Assembly (NCBI RefSeq): GCF_019972315.1
Contig: NZ_BLIZ01000001.1
Location: forward strand, 3,115,404-3,179,403
DNA: 64,000 bases
Reading direction: 5' to 3'
Origin: Geobacter sp. AOG1
GTDB taxonomy: Bacteria; Desulfobacterota; Desulfuromonadia; Geobacterales; Geobacteraceae
This document shows, piece after piece, positions 1 through 9,467 of the stretch. The position numbers and the translations under genes are program-made. Positions within the stretch are counted from its first letter, which is position 1; the number at the start of each line of letters is the position of its first letter. The notes under the pieces were generated by a model. The model searched no databases, was not told where the DNA came from, and saw only the letters and a list, made by a program, of their open reading frames with translations.

Positions 1-1
1 A

Positions 2-433
2 CATGCACTGGCCTTGACCTTACGTCAATTCAAGGGGGTCAAGGATATTCGGATTCAGGTGATCGGTAAGGAAAGTACGCTGAACACCTTGGTAAAGAAT
101 GTCGATGACCGTGCCGTGCGGCAGCCATCACCACCACGGCTCCTGAGCGTCACCGCCATGCGGGGCAAGGGGGCCAAGGAGATTGAAGACGTTAATGCCT
201 TCTTCGACCGGCCGGTAGAAGTCAAGGAGTTGAAACTTCTTGCAAAGGATGGGCAACCATTTGCCGGCGACCTGTATCACTCGGTCTTCGACATGGCGGC
301 CGTGCTCAAGCCGAAAGACCCTTTGCAGTTCAGGGAACATATGCCGATCAGGGTACGCTGGAAGGTGGTTGATAAGCTGGGGAGGCTGGCGGAAGGGGAT
401 AATGTCTGGCTCTTGGAAGTTAAAGAGCATTGA
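2..433 (+). CDS. Partial secreted protein, possible GerMN-type domain
   Basis: The frame is open to the left edge, so the N-terminus is missing; 143 residues plus stop are visible. The first part (ALALTLRQFKGV, then a short strand and turn) resembles the end of a GerMN domain, a fold seen in spore-germination proteins and also in lipoproteins of non-spore-formers. The rest alternates short strands and charged loops and ends in a strand-rich VRWKVVDKLGRL segment. No catalytic motif is visible. The stop lies 23 bp before the next gene, which has its own ribosome binding site, so the two may be cotranscribed. The domain call is inference from a short segment and could be wrong. Confidence 0.5.
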   Translation, partial: HALALTLRQFKGVKDIRIQVIGKESTLNTLVKNVDDRAVRQPSPPRLLSVTAMRGKGAKEIEDVNAFFDRPVEVKELKLLAKDGQPFAGDLYHSVFDMAAVLKPKDPLQFREHMPIRVRWKVVDKLGRLAEGDNVWLLEVKEH

Positions 434-456
434 GCAATAATAATCGAGGAGAGACA

Positions 457-894
457 ATGATAAACCGATACACAATTGCCATAACCTGCCTTGTGGTGGA
501 GATGTCAGCACTATCAGGGTTGGCGTTCGCTCATGGCACGGGTAAGCATGGCAAAACCGCAGCAACCGATACGCAGATGCAGAAAATGCATGCCATGATG
601 CCCATGTTTTCCGTGACCTCAGCCAGGCTGGAGGCTGCCTTGGAGAATGGTGACGTTGCTGTCGTTGAGACGGAAGCAGGAAAGATTAAGGCAGCGATTC
701 CCGATCTGAAAAAATCGAAACCGCACAAGAATGTCAAGCAGCGGAAAAAATTCGTGAAACTTGCAGCAACCTTGGAGGAAACGGTAACCGCCACGGTAGA
801 TCTGGCAAAAAAGGGAGATATTGCGGCGGCAAAAACCGCGTTCAAAAAGGCTGAGGAGATATGCGCAGCCTGCCATGCAAAATTCCGGGATTGA
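457..894 (+). CDS. Cytochrome c'-like periplasmic monoheme protein
   Basis: A 145-residue exported protein. Residues 1-25 form a signal peptide ending in AFA. The mature part is helical, Lys/Ala-rich, with one CAACH heme motif at residues 136-140, five residues from the C-terminus. A single C-terminal CxxCH on a four-helix bundle of about 120 residues is the hallmark of class II cytochromes (c', c556). The ATG at 457 is preferred over the upstream in-frame TTG because GAGGAGAG precedes it at good spacing. Likely role: periplasmic electron carrier or small-gas binding; the sequence does not say which. Confidence 0.8.
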   Translation: MINRYTIAITCLVVEMSALSGLAFAHGTGKHGKTAATDTQMQKMHAMMPMFSVTSARLEAALENGDVAVVETEAGKIKAAIPDLKKSKPHKNVKQRKKFVKLAATLEETVTATVDLAKKGDIAAAKTAFKKAEEICAACHAKFRD

Positions 895-959
895 GCTGCG
901 TCTGTCGTCAAGGGGACGGGGACGTCCCGTAAACCAGTGAGGCCGTTATCGTAACTGCC

Positions 960-2309
960 ATGATGCCCCAGCGTATATACTCCCTGAACGATGCCCCCGT
1001 TGCCGCGGGTCCGGTCGTCTACTGGATGAGCCGCGACCAGCGGGTGGCCGACAACTGGGCGCTTGTCCATGCCCAGGCCCTGGCGCTGGAACGAAGGGTG
1101 CCCCTGACCGTGGTTTTCACGCTGGCGCCGGCATTTCTCGGCGCAACGCTTCGCCAGTACGCCTTCATGCTGAGGGGATTGGTGCAAACAGCCCGTCGCC
1201 TCGCCGATCTGAGCATCCCCTTCCAGCTTCTCCACGGCGAGCCGGCAGACGAAATCTGCCGCTTTACCCAGCTCCACCACATCGGGGCGGTGGTGACCGA
1301 TTTTGACCCCCTGCGCATCAAGCGTGCCTGGCGGGAAGAGGTCGCCCGACGGCTCGAAGTGGCTGTTATTGAGGTGGATACCCACAATATCGTGCCATGT
1401 CGGCTGGCATCGGCAAAACAGGAGTTCGGCGCCTACACCATCCGCCCCAAAATCCAGCGACTGCTCCCCGATTTTCTCCATGAGTTCCCAACTCCGATTC
1501 GCCATCCCATTCCCTGGGCATCCCCCACAGACACATTTTCGATCGAACCTGTCCTGAAAGCACTCGCCGTTGATCACACGGTGCCTGAAGTAGCCTGGCT
1601 CCCACCGGGAGAAGCGGAGGGGCACGAACGGCTGGCAACATTCATCGCCCATGGTCTCGCCAGCTACGACAGTCGGCGCAATGACCCTTGCGTGGACGGC
1701 CAGTCGGGGCTTTCACCTTATCTGCACTTCGGTCAGTTGGCCCCCCAGCGGGTGGCGTTGGAGGTGCGCCGTCATCACCCCCATTCCCCCTCTGCCCAGG
1801 CCTTTCTGGAGGAGTTGATCGTGCGGCGGGAGTTGTCGGACAATTTCTGTCTGTACAACCCCTTTTATGACAGCGTGCAGGGATTCCCGGCCTGGGGAGT
1901 GCGATCCCACGATGAACACCGCCACGACCGGCGCGAGTATGTCTATTCGAGGGAGCAGTTCACGACGGCCGCCACCCACGATCCGCTCTGGAACGCGGCC
2001 CAGCGGGAAATGGTTACGACCGGAAAGATGCACGGCTACCTGCGTATGTACTGGGCAAAAAAAATTCTGGAGTGGACGCCGACTCCGGAAGACGCCATGG
2101 CAACCGCAATCTACCTGAACGACAGGTACCAGTTGGACGGCCGCGACCCCAACGGCTACGCGGGAATCGCCTGGAGCATCGGCGGGGTCCATGATCGGGC
2201 ATGGGGCAACCGCCCTGTTTTCGGGAAAATTCGTTACATGAACGCGGCTGGGTGCGCGAGAAAGTTCGATGTGCGTGAGTATATCCGGCGCTATCAGCGT
2301 GACGATTGA
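960..2309 (+). CDS. phr: Class II deoxyribodipyrimidine (CPD) photolyase
   Basis: 449 residues, normal length for the family. FAD-dependent, light-driven repair of cyclobutane pyrimidine dimers. The N-terminal Rossmann-like part starts with VVYWMSRDQRVADNWAL, typical of class II enzymes. The C-terminal FAD-binding helical part contains DPLWNAAQREM, MYWAKKILEW and DGRDPNGYAGIAWSIGG, the class II signature. It ends with an FGKIRYMN segment. ATGs at 960 and 963 are both possible; neither has a strong ribosome binding site. The DUF523-DUF1722 gene follows after 39 bp, a neighbourhood often seen for photolyases, suggesting one transcript. Confidence 0.93.
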   Translation: MMPQRIYSLNDAPVAAGPVVYWMSRDQRVADNWALVHAQALALERRVPLTVVFTLAPAFLGATLRQYAFMLRGLVQTARRLADLSIPFQLLHGEPADEICRFTQLHHIGAVVTDFDPLRIKRAWREEVARRLEVAVIEVDTHNIVPCRLASAKQEFGAYTIRPKIQRLLPDFLHEFPTPIRHPIPWASPTDTFSIEPVLKALAVDHTVPEVAWLPPGEAEGHERLATFIAHGLASYDSRRNDPCVDGQSGLSPYLHFGQLAPQRVALEVRRHHPHSPSAQAFLEELIVRRELSDNFCLYNPFYDSVQGFPAWGVRSHDEHRHDRREYVYSREQFTTAATHDPLWNAAQREMVTTGKMHGYLRMYWAKKILEWTPTPEDAMATAIYLNDRYQLDGRDPNGYAGIAWSIGGVHDRAWGNRPVFGKIRYMNAAGCARKFDVREYIRRYQRDD

Positions 2310-2348
2310 GACGACGGACTATTTGCCGGCGCATTTCAAGGGGGAGTC

Positions 2349-3296
2349 GTGACGAGTCAGATAAGGATTGGTGTCAGTTCCTGCCTGCTGGGGGAAAAAG
2401 TCCGCTACGACGGTGGACACAAGCATGACCGGTATCTAACCGATACCCTCGGCCGGTTTTTCCAGTTCGTGCCGGTCTGCCCTGAAGTTGAGTGCGGCAT
2501 GCCGATCCCGCGTGAGGCGATGCGCCTCGAAGGGGACCCCGCCAGCCCCCGCCTGGTGACCAATCGGACCGGTATCGACAAGACCTGCCAGATGCTCGAT
2601 TTCTGCAGGAAGAAGGTAGTGGAACTGGAAGGCGAAGACCTCTGCGGTTTTATCTTCAAAAAGGATTCCCCCAGCTCCGGCCTGTTCCGGGTCAAGGTCT
2701 ACAACCAGGGGATACCTGCAAAAAGCGGCAGCGGACTGTTTGCCGCCGCGGTGGTCCGCCATTTCCCCCTCCTCCCGGTGGAAGAGGAAGGGCGCCTCAA
2801 CGACCCGCTCATCCGGGAGAACTTCATCGAGCGGGTCTTCACCCTGCGCCGCTGGAAGGATTTCCTGCGGGGAGAGAAAAGTGTCGGCGCACTGGTCGCG
2901 TTCCATACGTCCCACAAACTCCTCGTCATGGCCCACAGCCCCAGCCATTACCGGGAAATGGGGGCATTGGTCGCCCATGGCACGGAGATACCGCTGGACC
3001 AACTGCTCGAACGCTACCGGCACCTCCTCATGGAGGCCATGGCCCTCCATGCCACCGTCAGCAAACAGACCAACGTGCTCCACCATATCATGGGGTATTT
3101 CAAGAAGGTTTTGACGTCGGCCGAAAAAGCAGAGTTGGTGGAGACCATCACCCGATACCACAATCATCTCGTACCACTCATCGTCCCCTTGACCCTCCTC
3201 ACTCACTACGTGACCAAATACAACCAACCCTACCTGAGGGAGCAGATATACCTTACCCCCCACCCTGCCGAGTTGATGCTGAGAAACCACGTATAA
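2349..3296 (+). CDS. DUF523-DUF1722 fusion protein (TudS/YbgA-like)
   Basis: 315 residues from a GTG start preceded by GGGGGAG. The N-terminal half (1-150) is DUF523: GVSSCLLGEKVRYDG, then VCPEVECGMPIPREAMRL. DUF523 contains TudS, a [4Fe-4S] thiouracil desulfidase, so a cysteine-ligated cluster is likely. Cysteines occur in SSCLLG, CPEVEC and DLCGFIFK; the later motif often written SPSCG reads SPSSG here, so one ligand may have moved. The C-terminal half (about 175-310) is DUF1722, as in E. coli YbgA, whose function is unproven. Neighbouring a photolyase, it may act in nucleobase or tRNA repair; that is inference. Confidence 0.85.
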   Translation: MTSQIRIGVSSCLLGEKVRYDGGHKHDRYLTDTLGRFFQFVPVCPEVECGMPIPREAMRLEGDPASPRLVTNRTGIDKTCQMLDFCRKKVVELEGEDLCGFIFKKDSPSSGLFRVKVYNQGIPAKSGSGLFAAAVVRHFPLLPVEEEGRLNDPLIRENFIERVFTLRRWKDFLRGEKSVGALVAFHTSHKLLVMAHSPSHYREMGALVAHGTEIPLDQLLERYRHLLMEAMALHATVSKQTNVLHHIMGYFKKVLTSAEKAELVETITRYHNHLVPLIVPLTLLTHYVTKYNQPYLREQIYLTPHPAELMLRNHV

Positions 3297-3381
3297 TTCT
3301 GGGAATAATTGGCACGACTGGACCACGGGACAAAACGAGATATACTTTACCAAAAGATTTTCTTCGCAGAATGGAGTAGTT

Positions 3382-3756
3382 ATGGAAAAGCGCCGTTTCA
3401 AACGACTGAGTTATTGCGCTGAGGCAGACCTCTCCTGCAACGGCAAGGAGTTACAGGGTTCCGTGGAAAACCTCAGTTTCAAAGGGCTGTATTTCCGGTC
3501 CGACACCCCCCTCCCCACCTGCAAAACGGCGGATATCACCGTCCACTTCATCGGCAGGGCATCCCCCCTTGTCATTCACCTTGAGGGAGCCGTCGTCTGG
3601 CGGACGGAACAGGGAATCGGCATGGAGTACACTCGCACCGACCCACGCTCCTTCTCCCGGCTCAAAAACATTCTTGCGTATAATTACAAAGCCCCGGAAG
3701 AGTTCAGCGACGAATTCCGCCACAGCGCGACAATCCTCGAACGGCAGGATTCCTGA
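3382..3756 (+). CDS. PilZ domain protein (c-di-GMP receptor)
   Basis: 124 residues, a single PilZ domain. The cyclic-di-GMP motifs are both present: RRFKR (RxxxR) at residues 4-8 and NLSFKG (D/NxSxxG) at about 31-36, followed by the beta-barrel strands IHLEGAVVWRTEQGIGMEY. No output domain is attached, so it probably works by protein-protein contact on motility, adhesion or polysaccharide export. ATG at 3382 is preceded by GGAGTAG. It ends at the bidirectional terminator shared with glyA and appears monocistronic. Confidence 0.9.
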   Translation: MEKRRFKRLSYCAEADLSCNGKELQGSVENLSFKGLYFRSDTPLPTCKTADITVHFIGRASPLVIHLEGAVVWRTEQGIGMEYTRTDPRSFSRLKNILAYNYKAPEEFSDEFRHSATILERQDS

Positions 3757-3786
3757 ACCAGTCCTACCTAGCGCGACAACAAAAAA

Positions 3787-3810
3787 AAGGGACAACGCAT
3801 GTTGTCCCTT
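3787..3810. terminator. Bidirectional Rho-independent terminator
   Basis: Perfect 10-bp stem AAGGGACAAC / GTTGTCCCTT with a GCAT loop, an A-run on the left and a T-run on the right, so it works in both directions. It separates the plus-strand PilZ gene from the end of the minus-strand glyA. Confidence 0.93.
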
Positions 3811-3835
3811 TTTTTGTTTCATAGGAGAAAATCGC

Positions 3836-5083
3836 TTACTGGAGTCGGTTGGCGTAGAGCGGAAAGCGCCGCATGAGCGCGTTAACCCGTCCCTTGACCT
3901 CCGCCAGTTTAGTCTCGTCCGCCACATTGGCAAGGACATCGGCAATACAGCTGGCCACCTCTTCCATCTCCTTCTCCTTGAGCCCGTGGCTTGTCGCTGC
4001 CGGGGTACCGATCCGGATGCCGGAGGTGACGAAGGGGGAGCGAGTCTCAAACGGCACGGTGTTCTTGTTCACGGTGATTCCCGCCCGGTCGAGTGCCTCC
4101 TCGGCCACCTTGCCGGTCAGTTCGGTGCCGGAAAGGTCCATCAGCATAAGATGGTTGTCCGTACCGCCGGAAACCAGCTTGAATCCACGCGCCATGAGCC
4201 CCGTCGCAAGTGACTGGGCGTTCTTGACAATCTGCTGCTGGTAGGTCTTGAATTCGGGGGCAAGGGCCTCCTTGAAGGCCACCGCCTTGGCAGCGATCAC
4301 GTGCATGAGCGGCCCCCCCTGGATACCGGGGAAGATATTGGAGTTGAGGGACTTGGCGAACTCTTCCCTACAGAGAATCATACCACCGCGGGGGCCACGC
4401 AGGGTCTTGTGGGTGGTGGTCGTAACGAATTCGGCAAAGGGTACGGGGCTCGGATGGAGACCGGCAGCGACAAGCCCGGCGATGTGAGCCATGTCTACCA
4501 TCACCACGGCGCCTACTTTGTCGGCAATCCTGCGGAAAGCAGCAAAATCAAGAATACGCGGATAGGCGCTCGCCCCCACCACGATCATCTTCGGCTTGTG
4601 CTCCACCGCAAGCCGCTCCACCTCATCATAATCGATAGTCTGGGTCTCCGGGGAAACACCATAGGGGACCACATTGAAGAAGCGTCCCGAGAAATTCACC
4701 GGGCTGCCATGGGTGAGATGGCCGCCATGGGAAAGATTCATCCCGAGGATGGTGTCTCCCGGCTTGAGCGCGGTAAAATAGACCGCCATGTTGGCCTGGG
4801 AGCCGGAGTGAGGCTGCACGTTGGCATGGTCCGCGCCGAACAGTTCCTTCGCCCGCTCTATGGCCAGGTTTTCGACGATGTCCACATGGTGGCAGCCGCC
4901 GTAGTAGCGCTTGCCCGGATATCCTTCGGCATACTTATTGGTGAGCACCGAACCCTGGGCCTCCATGACCGCTTCGGAAACGAAATTCTCCGAGGCAATC
5001 AACTCCAGATTATATTCCTGCCGCTCGGTTTCAAGCCGGATGGCACGGGCCACATCCGGGTCAAACGATTCCAGAAAAGACAT
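3836..5083 (-). CDS. glyA: Serine hydroxymethyltransferase
   Basis: 415 residues. PLP enzyme interconverting serine plus tetrahydrofolate with glycine plus methylene-tetrahydrofolate, the main one-carbon source. The N-terminus matches the family (LELIASENF); PLP lysine is K226 in [21 protein letters not shown] and SGSQANM are also present. An in-frame extension upstream to 5350 overlaps rpiB and is not family-like, so the ATG at 5083, preceded by AAGGAG, is the start. It is the last gene of the fab operon, separated from rpiB by a hairpin and closed by the terminator at 3.8 kb. Confidence 0.97.
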   Translation of the reverse strand: MSFLESFDPDVARAIRLETERQEYNLELIASENFVSEAVMEAQGSVLTNKYAEGYPGKRYYGGCHHVDIVENLAIERAKELFGADHANVQPHSGSQANMAVYFTALKPGDTILGMNLSHGGHLTHGSPVNFSGRFFNVVPYGVSPETQTIDYDEVERLAVEHKPKMIVVGASAYPRILDFAAFRRIADKVGAVVMVDMAHIAGLVAAGLHPSPVPFAEFVTTTTHKTLRGPRGGMILCREEFAKSLNSNIFPGIQGGPLMHVIAAKAVAFKEALAPEFKTYQQQIVKNAQSLATGLMARGFKLVSGGTDNHLMLMDLSGTELTGKVAEEALDRAGITVNKNTVPFETRSPFVTSGIRIGTPAATSHGLKEKEMEEVASCIADVLANVADETKLAEVKGRVNALMRRFPLYANRLQ

Positions 5084-5116
5084 ACGGTCGCTCCTTGAAG
5101 GTTTTGAAAAAAGGAA

Positions 5117-5137
5117 ACGGGACCTTGCAAGTCCCGT
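5117..5137 (-). terminator. Intraoperonic hairpin between rpiB and glyA
   Basis: 7-bp stem ACGGGAC / GTCCCGT followed on the minus strand by TTTCCTTTTTT, 34 bp before the glyA start. It looks like a partial terminator or attenuator that lowers or uncouples glyA expression from the upstream lipid genes. Confidence 0.7.
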
Positions 5138-5162
5138 CGGCATTACGGTGTAACCGGCAATG

Positions 5163-5609
5163 TTATTTGTACAGGTCCCGCTCCAGGGCAGTAATCTTGT
5201 CGAGGCGTCCCTGGTGTCGTCCACCTTCGAAGGTGGCGTCGAGCCAGATGGACACCATGCTCCGCGCCTTGTCAGCATCAAGCACACGTCCGCCGAGCAC
5301 CAGGATGTTGGCGTTGTTGTGCTCCTTCGCCATCTGGGCCATGAAAGCATCGGTAACGAGGGCGGCCCGCACCCGCGGATATTTGTTGGCGACGATGGAC
5401 ATCCCTATACCGGTGCCGCAGAAAAGGATTCCCTTCTCCACCTCTCCGGAAGATATCTTACGCGCCACCTTTTCGCCGAAATCGGGGTAATCCACTGAAT
5501 TGCCGTTATCGGTACCGCAATCGACCACGGCAACACCGCGCTCACGGAGAAGTTCCTTTATGGACTCCTTGAGCTCAAGACCCCCGTGATCACTTCCCAA
5601 CGCAATCAT
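5163..5609 (-). CDS. rpiB: Ribose-5-phosphate isomerase B
   Basis: 148 residues, standard RpiB/LacAB length. Interconverts ribose 5-phosphate and ribulose 5-phosphate. The N-terminal GSDHGG phosphate-binding strand, the catalytic cysteine C64 in [13 protein letters not shown], and the [10 protein letters not shown] segment are all present. A GTG at 5612 is in frame directly before the ATG; AGGGGG lies 5 bases from the ATG but only 2 from the GTG, so the ATG is chosen. It begins 9 bp after the fabF stop, so it is translated from the fab operon. Confidence 0.96.
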   Translation of the reverse strand: MIALGSDHGGLELKESIKELLRERGVAVVDCGTDNGNSVDYPDFGEKVARKISSGEVEKGILFCGTGIGMSIVANKYPRVRAALVTDAFMAQMAKEHNNANILVLGGRVLDADKARSMVSIWLDATFEGGRHQGRLDKITALERDLYK

Positions 5610-5618
5610 CACTTCCCC

Positions 5619-6851
5619 CTACACTTTCTTAAAGAGTAATGTGGCGTTGGTGCCGCCGAAACCGAAGTTGTTGCTCATGGCACAGCTGACCTTGGCATCC
5701 CGCGCCGTGTTCGGTACGTAGTCGAGGTTACATTCGGGGTCAGGCTCGTTGTAGTTGATGGTTGGAGGAACGACCCCCTTCTCCATCGCCATGAGAGTGA
5801 AAACAGCCTCCATGCCACCGGCGGCACCGAGGGCATGCCCGGTCATCGACTTGGTGGACGAAACCATGAGCTTCTTCGTGTGGTCGCCGAACACCGTGTT
5901 AATAGCCATGGATTCGTAAAGGTCGTTCATCGGCGTGGAGGTGCCGTGGGCGTTAATGTAATCCACATCCGTCGGGTTAAGCCCGGCGTTTTTGAGGGCC
6001 ATGGACATGCAGCGTGCAGCCCCCTCCCCTCCCGGTGCCGGAGCAGTGAGGTGATAGGCGTCACCGGTAAGACCGTAGCCGACGACCTCGGCATAAATTT
6101 TCGCACCCCGTTTTTTTGCGGATTCGTATTCTTCAAGAACGACAATGCCCGCCCCTTCACTCAGGACGAAGCCGTCGCGGTTCTTGTCGAAGGGACGTGA
6201 TGCTGCCTCTGGATTGTCATTATTGGTGGACAGCGCCTTCATGACCGCAAAACCGCCGATTCCCAGCGGGGTAACGGTTGATTCCGTACCGCCGGCGATC
6301 ATGGCATCCGCGTCTCCCCGCCGGATAATATGGTAGGCATCGCCGATGGAATGGGTTGCCGTCGCGCAGGCGGACACCGATGATATATTGGGTCCCTTGG
6401 CACCGTACTTGATAGAGATATGCCCCGGAGCAAGGTTGATGATCAGCATCGGAATGAAAAACGGCGAAATCTTCTTGTAGCCACCTTCCAGCAGCGCGGT
6501 ATGGTACTTCTCGATGGTAGGGAGACCACCAAGACCGGCGCCCACCAGTACCCCCACACGCTCCGCGTTGCTTTCGTCGATGACGAGTCCGGCATCTTCC
6601 ATGGCATAATGGGCGGCGCCCAGGGAATACTGGATGAAGAGATCCATCTTCTTGATCTCTTTCTTGTCGATGTAATCCTCTGGATTGAAATCCTTGACTT
6701 CACCGGCAATCCGGACCGGCATGTCGGTGGCGTCAAACCTGGTAATTTGGGCAATCCCCGACTTGCCGGCAACGAGTGAATCCCAGTTCTTCCTGTTACC
6801 GCATCCCAACGGGGATACAACGCCGACCCCGGTCACTACAACTCTTCTCAT
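5619..6851 (-). CDS. fabF: Beta-ketoacyl-ACP synthase II
   Basis: 410 residues. Condenses malonyl-ACP with acyl-ACP in fatty-acid elongation. The Cys-His-His triad of the KAS II family is visible: C162 in [12 protein letters not shown], the [11 protein letters not shown] histidine and the [12 protein letters not shown] histidine with its preceding lysine in STKS. The C-terminal [14 protein letters not shown] segment is normal. It lies directly downstream of acpP with a hairpin between them. Confidence 0.97.
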   Translation of the reverse strand: MRRVVVTGVGVVSPLGCGNRKNWDSLVAGKSGIAQITRFDATDMPVRIAGEVKDFNPEDYIDKKEIKKMDLFIQYSLGAAHYAMEDAGLVIDESNAERVGVLVGAGLGGLPTIEKYHTALLEGGYKKISPFFIPMLIINLAPGHISIKYGAKGPNISSVSACATATHSIGDAYHIIRRGDADAMIAGGTESTVTPLGIGGFAVMKALSTNNDNPEAASRPFDKNRDGFVLSEGAGIVVLEEYESAKKRGAKIYAEVVGYGLTGDAYHLTAPAPGGEGAARCMSMALKNAGLNPTDVDYINAHGTSTPMNDLYESMAINTVFGDHTKKLMVSSTKSMTGHALGAAGGMEAVFTLMAMEKGVVPPTINYNEPDPECNLDYVPNTARDAKVSCAMSNNFGFGGTNATLLFKKV

Positions 6852-6913
6852 AAACGCATTCTCCTCGACATCAACATCGGTTCAAAATGGATGACACCTT
6901 TCCAAAGAGAAAA

Positions 6914-6933
6914 GGGGAAGATATGTCTTCCCC
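6914..6933 (-). terminator. Hairpin between acpP and fabF
   Basis: Perfect 8-bp stem GGGGAAGA / TCTTCCCC with a 4-base loop, followed on the minus strand by CTTTTCTCTTT. It lies 12 bp after the acpP stop. A partial terminator here would give more acpP than fabF mRNA, fitting the high cellular demand for acyl carrier protein. Confidence 0.75.
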
Positions 6934-6944
6934 TCCGGTATCAA

Positions 6945-7178
6945 TCAGGTATGGTCGGTAATATAGTCGACGGCGTCCTGAACGGACTGGATCTTCTCGG
7001 CGTCTTCATCGGAGATTTCGATATCGAACTCTTCTTCAAGGGCCATGACAAGCTCAACAGTGTCGAGGGAATCGGCACCCAGATCATCCATGAAGGAAGC
7101 TTCGTTGGTCACCTGAGCCTCATCAACGCCGAGCTGTTCGGCTACGATCTCTTTTACTCTTTTGTCAATCGTTGACAT
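6945..7178 (-). CDS. acpP: Acyl carrier protein
   Basis: 77 residues, acidic, standard length. Carries growing acyl chains on 4'-phosphopantetheine attached to S37 in [20 protein letters not shown], the canonical DSL motif. It lies between fabG and fabF as in most bacteria, with GGAGG upstream of the ATG and a hairpin just after the stop. Confidence 0.98.
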   Translation of the reverse strand: MSTIDKRVKEIVAEQLGVDEAQVTNEASFMDDLGADSLDTVELVMALEEEFDIEISDEDAEKIQSVQDAVDYITDHT

Positions 7179-7277
7179 TCTTTCTACCTCCGTTGTTTGT
7201 GTTTACCTTTTCAGGTTTCAATGACTAAGCAATGTAGCTACATAACATGAAACAGGGAAATTGCAAATGATATTTTT

Positions 7278-8015
7278 TTACATGTACATGCCGCCGTTTA
7301 CCGACAAAACATGGCCGGTAATATATCCAGAAGCCTCTGACGTAAGGAATGTTACCGCGTTTGCAATATCCTCTGCCGTGCCGAGCCGTTCCAGGGGAAT
7401 CTGAGCGGTCAGTTCGTCCCGCACCTTCTCCGGAAGGGCATCGGTCATCGCCGTGGCGATGAAGCCCGGGGCCACGGCATTGACCGTGACGTTGCGCTTC
7501 GCCAGTTCACGGGCATTGGATTTGGTAAGGCCGATGAGACCTGCCTTGCTGGCGCAGTAGTTGGCCTGGCCGGCGTTGCCCATCTGTCCGACGACCGACG
7601 CGATGTTGACGATCCGGCCGTAGCGCTGCTTGGCCATAACCTTGGATGCTGCGCGGGTGCAGAGGAACGCTCCCTTGAGGTTGACGGAAAGTACCGCGTC
7701 CCAGTCTTCATCCTTCATCCGCAGGAGGAGACCGTCGCGCGTTATGCCGGCATTGTTGACCAGAATATCGACACGGCCGAACGCCTCCACCGCAGCGGAT
7801 ATCATCCGGTCCGCATCGTCGGCCACGGTTACGTTACCCACAACCGCCAGGGCTTTGACCCCCATTCCCTTCAGTTCCTCGACAACCGCTTCGGTTGCCG
7901 CCTGGTCGAGGTCAACGGCCACAATCGTAGCACCTGCAGCAGCAAGAGAAAAGGCGATACTTTTCCCTATTCCGCGGGAAGCACCCGTAATGACAGCTAT
8001 CTTATCCTTTGGCAC
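7278..8015 (-). CDS. fabG: 3-oxoacyl-ACP reductase
   Basis: 245 residues, classical short-chain dehydrogenase. Reduces 3-oxoacyl-ACP with NADPH. Cofactor motif TGASRGIG (10-17), NNAG (87-90), and the catalytic Ser140, Tyr153 and Lys157 in NIAS and YCASK are all in place. The end VTFLTSEASGYITGHVLSVNGG is typical of FabG rather than other SDRs. A 99-bp gap separates it from acpP, with no clear promoter or terminator in it. Confidence 0.97.
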   Translation of the reverse strand: MPKDKIAVITGASRGIGKSIAFSLAAAGATIVAVDLDQAATEAVVEELKGMGVKALAVVGNVTVADDADRMISAAVEAFGRVDILVNNAGITRDGLLLRMKDEDWDAVLSVNLKGAFLCTRAASKVMAKQRYGRIVNIASVVGQMGNAGQANYCASKAGLIGLTKSNARELAKRNVTVNAVAPGFIATAMTDALPEKVRDELTAQIPLERLGTAEDIANAVTFLTSEASGYITGHVLSVNGGMYM

Positions 8016-8057
8016 TGGTCTCTCCTTTCAGTCTAGAAATTCGTCAGCGATCGCCCG

Positions 8058-8492
8058 TTACTTATCGGCAAACGTCGCTTTCAGTCCACTTTCGGCCACA
8101 AGTTTGTCCGCCACGAACGCCCGGCCGGTGAATGTCCAGATACCCCGTTTGCAGCCAACCGCCTCCAGTTCGAGACGCAACTGGTCTCCGGGGACAACCG
8201 GCTTGCGGAATTTTGCATTGTCGATCCCGACAAAATAGGTCACCTTGGAACGAATGCTGTCGTCCGAGGAGAGATAGGCAAGTATCCCGGCCACCTGAGC
8301 CATCGCCTCGATGATGAGCACCCCTGGCATGACCGGGTGCCCGGGAAAGTGTCCCGGGAAAAAGGGCTCGTTACAGGTGACATTTTTGATGCCGACGATA
8401 CGTTTGCCCGCTTCCATTTCCACAATGCGGTCTACGAGCAGAAAGGGATAGCGATGGGGAAGAATCTTCATGATTTCATTGACGTCGAGCAT
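8058..8492 (-). CDS. fabZ: 3-hydroxyacyl-ACP dehydratase FabZ
   Basis: 144 residues, single hot-dog domain. Dehydrates 3-hydroxyacyl-ACP to trans-2-enoyl-ACP. Starts [21 protein letters not shown]; the catalytic His is in [16 protein letters not shown] with the downstream Glu in IIEAMAQ. The ATG at 8492 (GGAGAGGCA upstream) is preferred to the ATG five codons earlier. In many proteobacteria fabZ lies in the lpxD-lpxA cluster; here it is between fabD and fabG, so it may serve bulk fatty-acid synthesis. Confidence 0.96.
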   Translation of the reverse strand: MLDVNEIMKILPHRYPFLLVDRIVEMEAGKRIVGIKNVTCNEPFFPGHFPGHPVMPGVLIIEAMAQVAGILAYLSSDDSIRSKVTYFVGIDNAKFRKPVVPGDQLRLELEAVGCKRGIWTFTGRAFVADKLVAESGLKATFADK

Positions 8493-8529
8493 TGCCTCTC
8501 CCTCCATTCAAATAGGTAAAGTGTGGGAC

Positions 8530-9450
8530 TTAAGCAAAAAGAGCCGCAAGACCGGCCGCATCTTCAAAATTGGCAGTGGTGACTTCTTTATTGATCCGCT
8601 TCACCAGGCCGGACAGGACTTTGCCGGGACCGATCTCGATAAACGAGGTGACACCAAGACTTACCATTTCCTGAACCGACGCGTCCCACAATACCGGCGC
8701 GCTCACCTGACGAACCAGCAGGTCCTTCACACGCCCCTTGTCACCGTTGACCTTCGCCTCCACATTGGTAACCACAGGAACCGCCAGATCGTTCAACGCA
8801 ACACCGTCCAGCACCCCCGCAAGCCTTTCTCCGGCCGGCACCATGAGAGGAGAATGGAACGGTGCACTTACCGGCAGCAGCATAGCCTTCCTGAAACCCC
8901 GTCCCTTTGCGATCTCGATGGCCCGGTTGACCGCGCCTGCGTGACCGGCAATCACAATCTGTCCGGGAGAATTAAAATTCGCCGGAGAAACCACCTCTCC
9001 CTGCGCCGCTTCGGTACAGATCGCAGCAAGGACATCGGCCTCGATACTGAGTATGGCAGCCATGGCCCCTACGCCGACCGGTACCGCTTCCTGCATGAAG
9101 GCACCACGGGAACGGACCGTCCGGAGCGCGTCACCGAACTCCATGGCACCGCTTGCCACGAGGGCGGAATATTCACCGAGGGAATGACCAGCCAGGTACG
9201 CAGCTGCATGGCCGGTTTCCGCCTTCAGAACCCGCAACGCGGCTACACTCGTGGCGAGAATCGCCGGCTGAGTGTTCGTGGTGAGCTTGAGGTCTTCTTC
9301 CGGCCCCTCGAAACAGAGTGTGGAAAGCTTGGCCCCCAGGGCGTCGTCAGCCTCGGCAAAGGTATGCCGGGCAAGAGAGAAATTGTCGGCCAGATTTTTC
9401 CCCATACCTGCATACTGGGACCCCTGACCGGGAAAAATGAATGCCTTCAT
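8530..9450 (-). CDS. fabD: Malonyl-CoA:ACP transacylase
   Basis: 306 residues. Transfers malonyl from CoA to ACP. FPGQGSQYAGMG at the N-terminus, catalytic S90 in GHSLGEYSA, and the C-terminal FIEIGPGKVLSGLVKRI are diagnostic. 17 bp after the fabH stop and 37 bp before fabZ, so part of the same transcript. Confidence 0.97.
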   Translation of the reverse strand: MKAFIFPGQGSQYAGMGKNLADNFSLARHTFAEADDALGAKLSTLCFEGPEEDLKLTTNTQPAILATSVAALRVLKAETGHAAAYLAGHSLGEYSALVASGAMEFGDALRTVRSRGAFMQEAVPVGVGAMAAILSIEADVLAAICTEAAQGEVVSPANFNSPGQIVIAGHAGAVNRAIEIAKGRGFRKAMLLPVSAPFHSPLMVPAGERLAGVLDGVALNDLAVPVVTNVEAKVNGDKGRVKDLLVRQVSAPVLWDASVQEMVSLGVTSFIEIGPGKVLSGLVKRINKEVTTANFEDAAGLAALFA

Positions 9451-9467
9451 GGGAAATGGATTCCTTT

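Noticed and set aside
910..950. Small palindrome ACGGG-n5-CCCGT after the cytochrome c' gene
   Set aside because: Too short and without a T-run; not convincing as a terminator.
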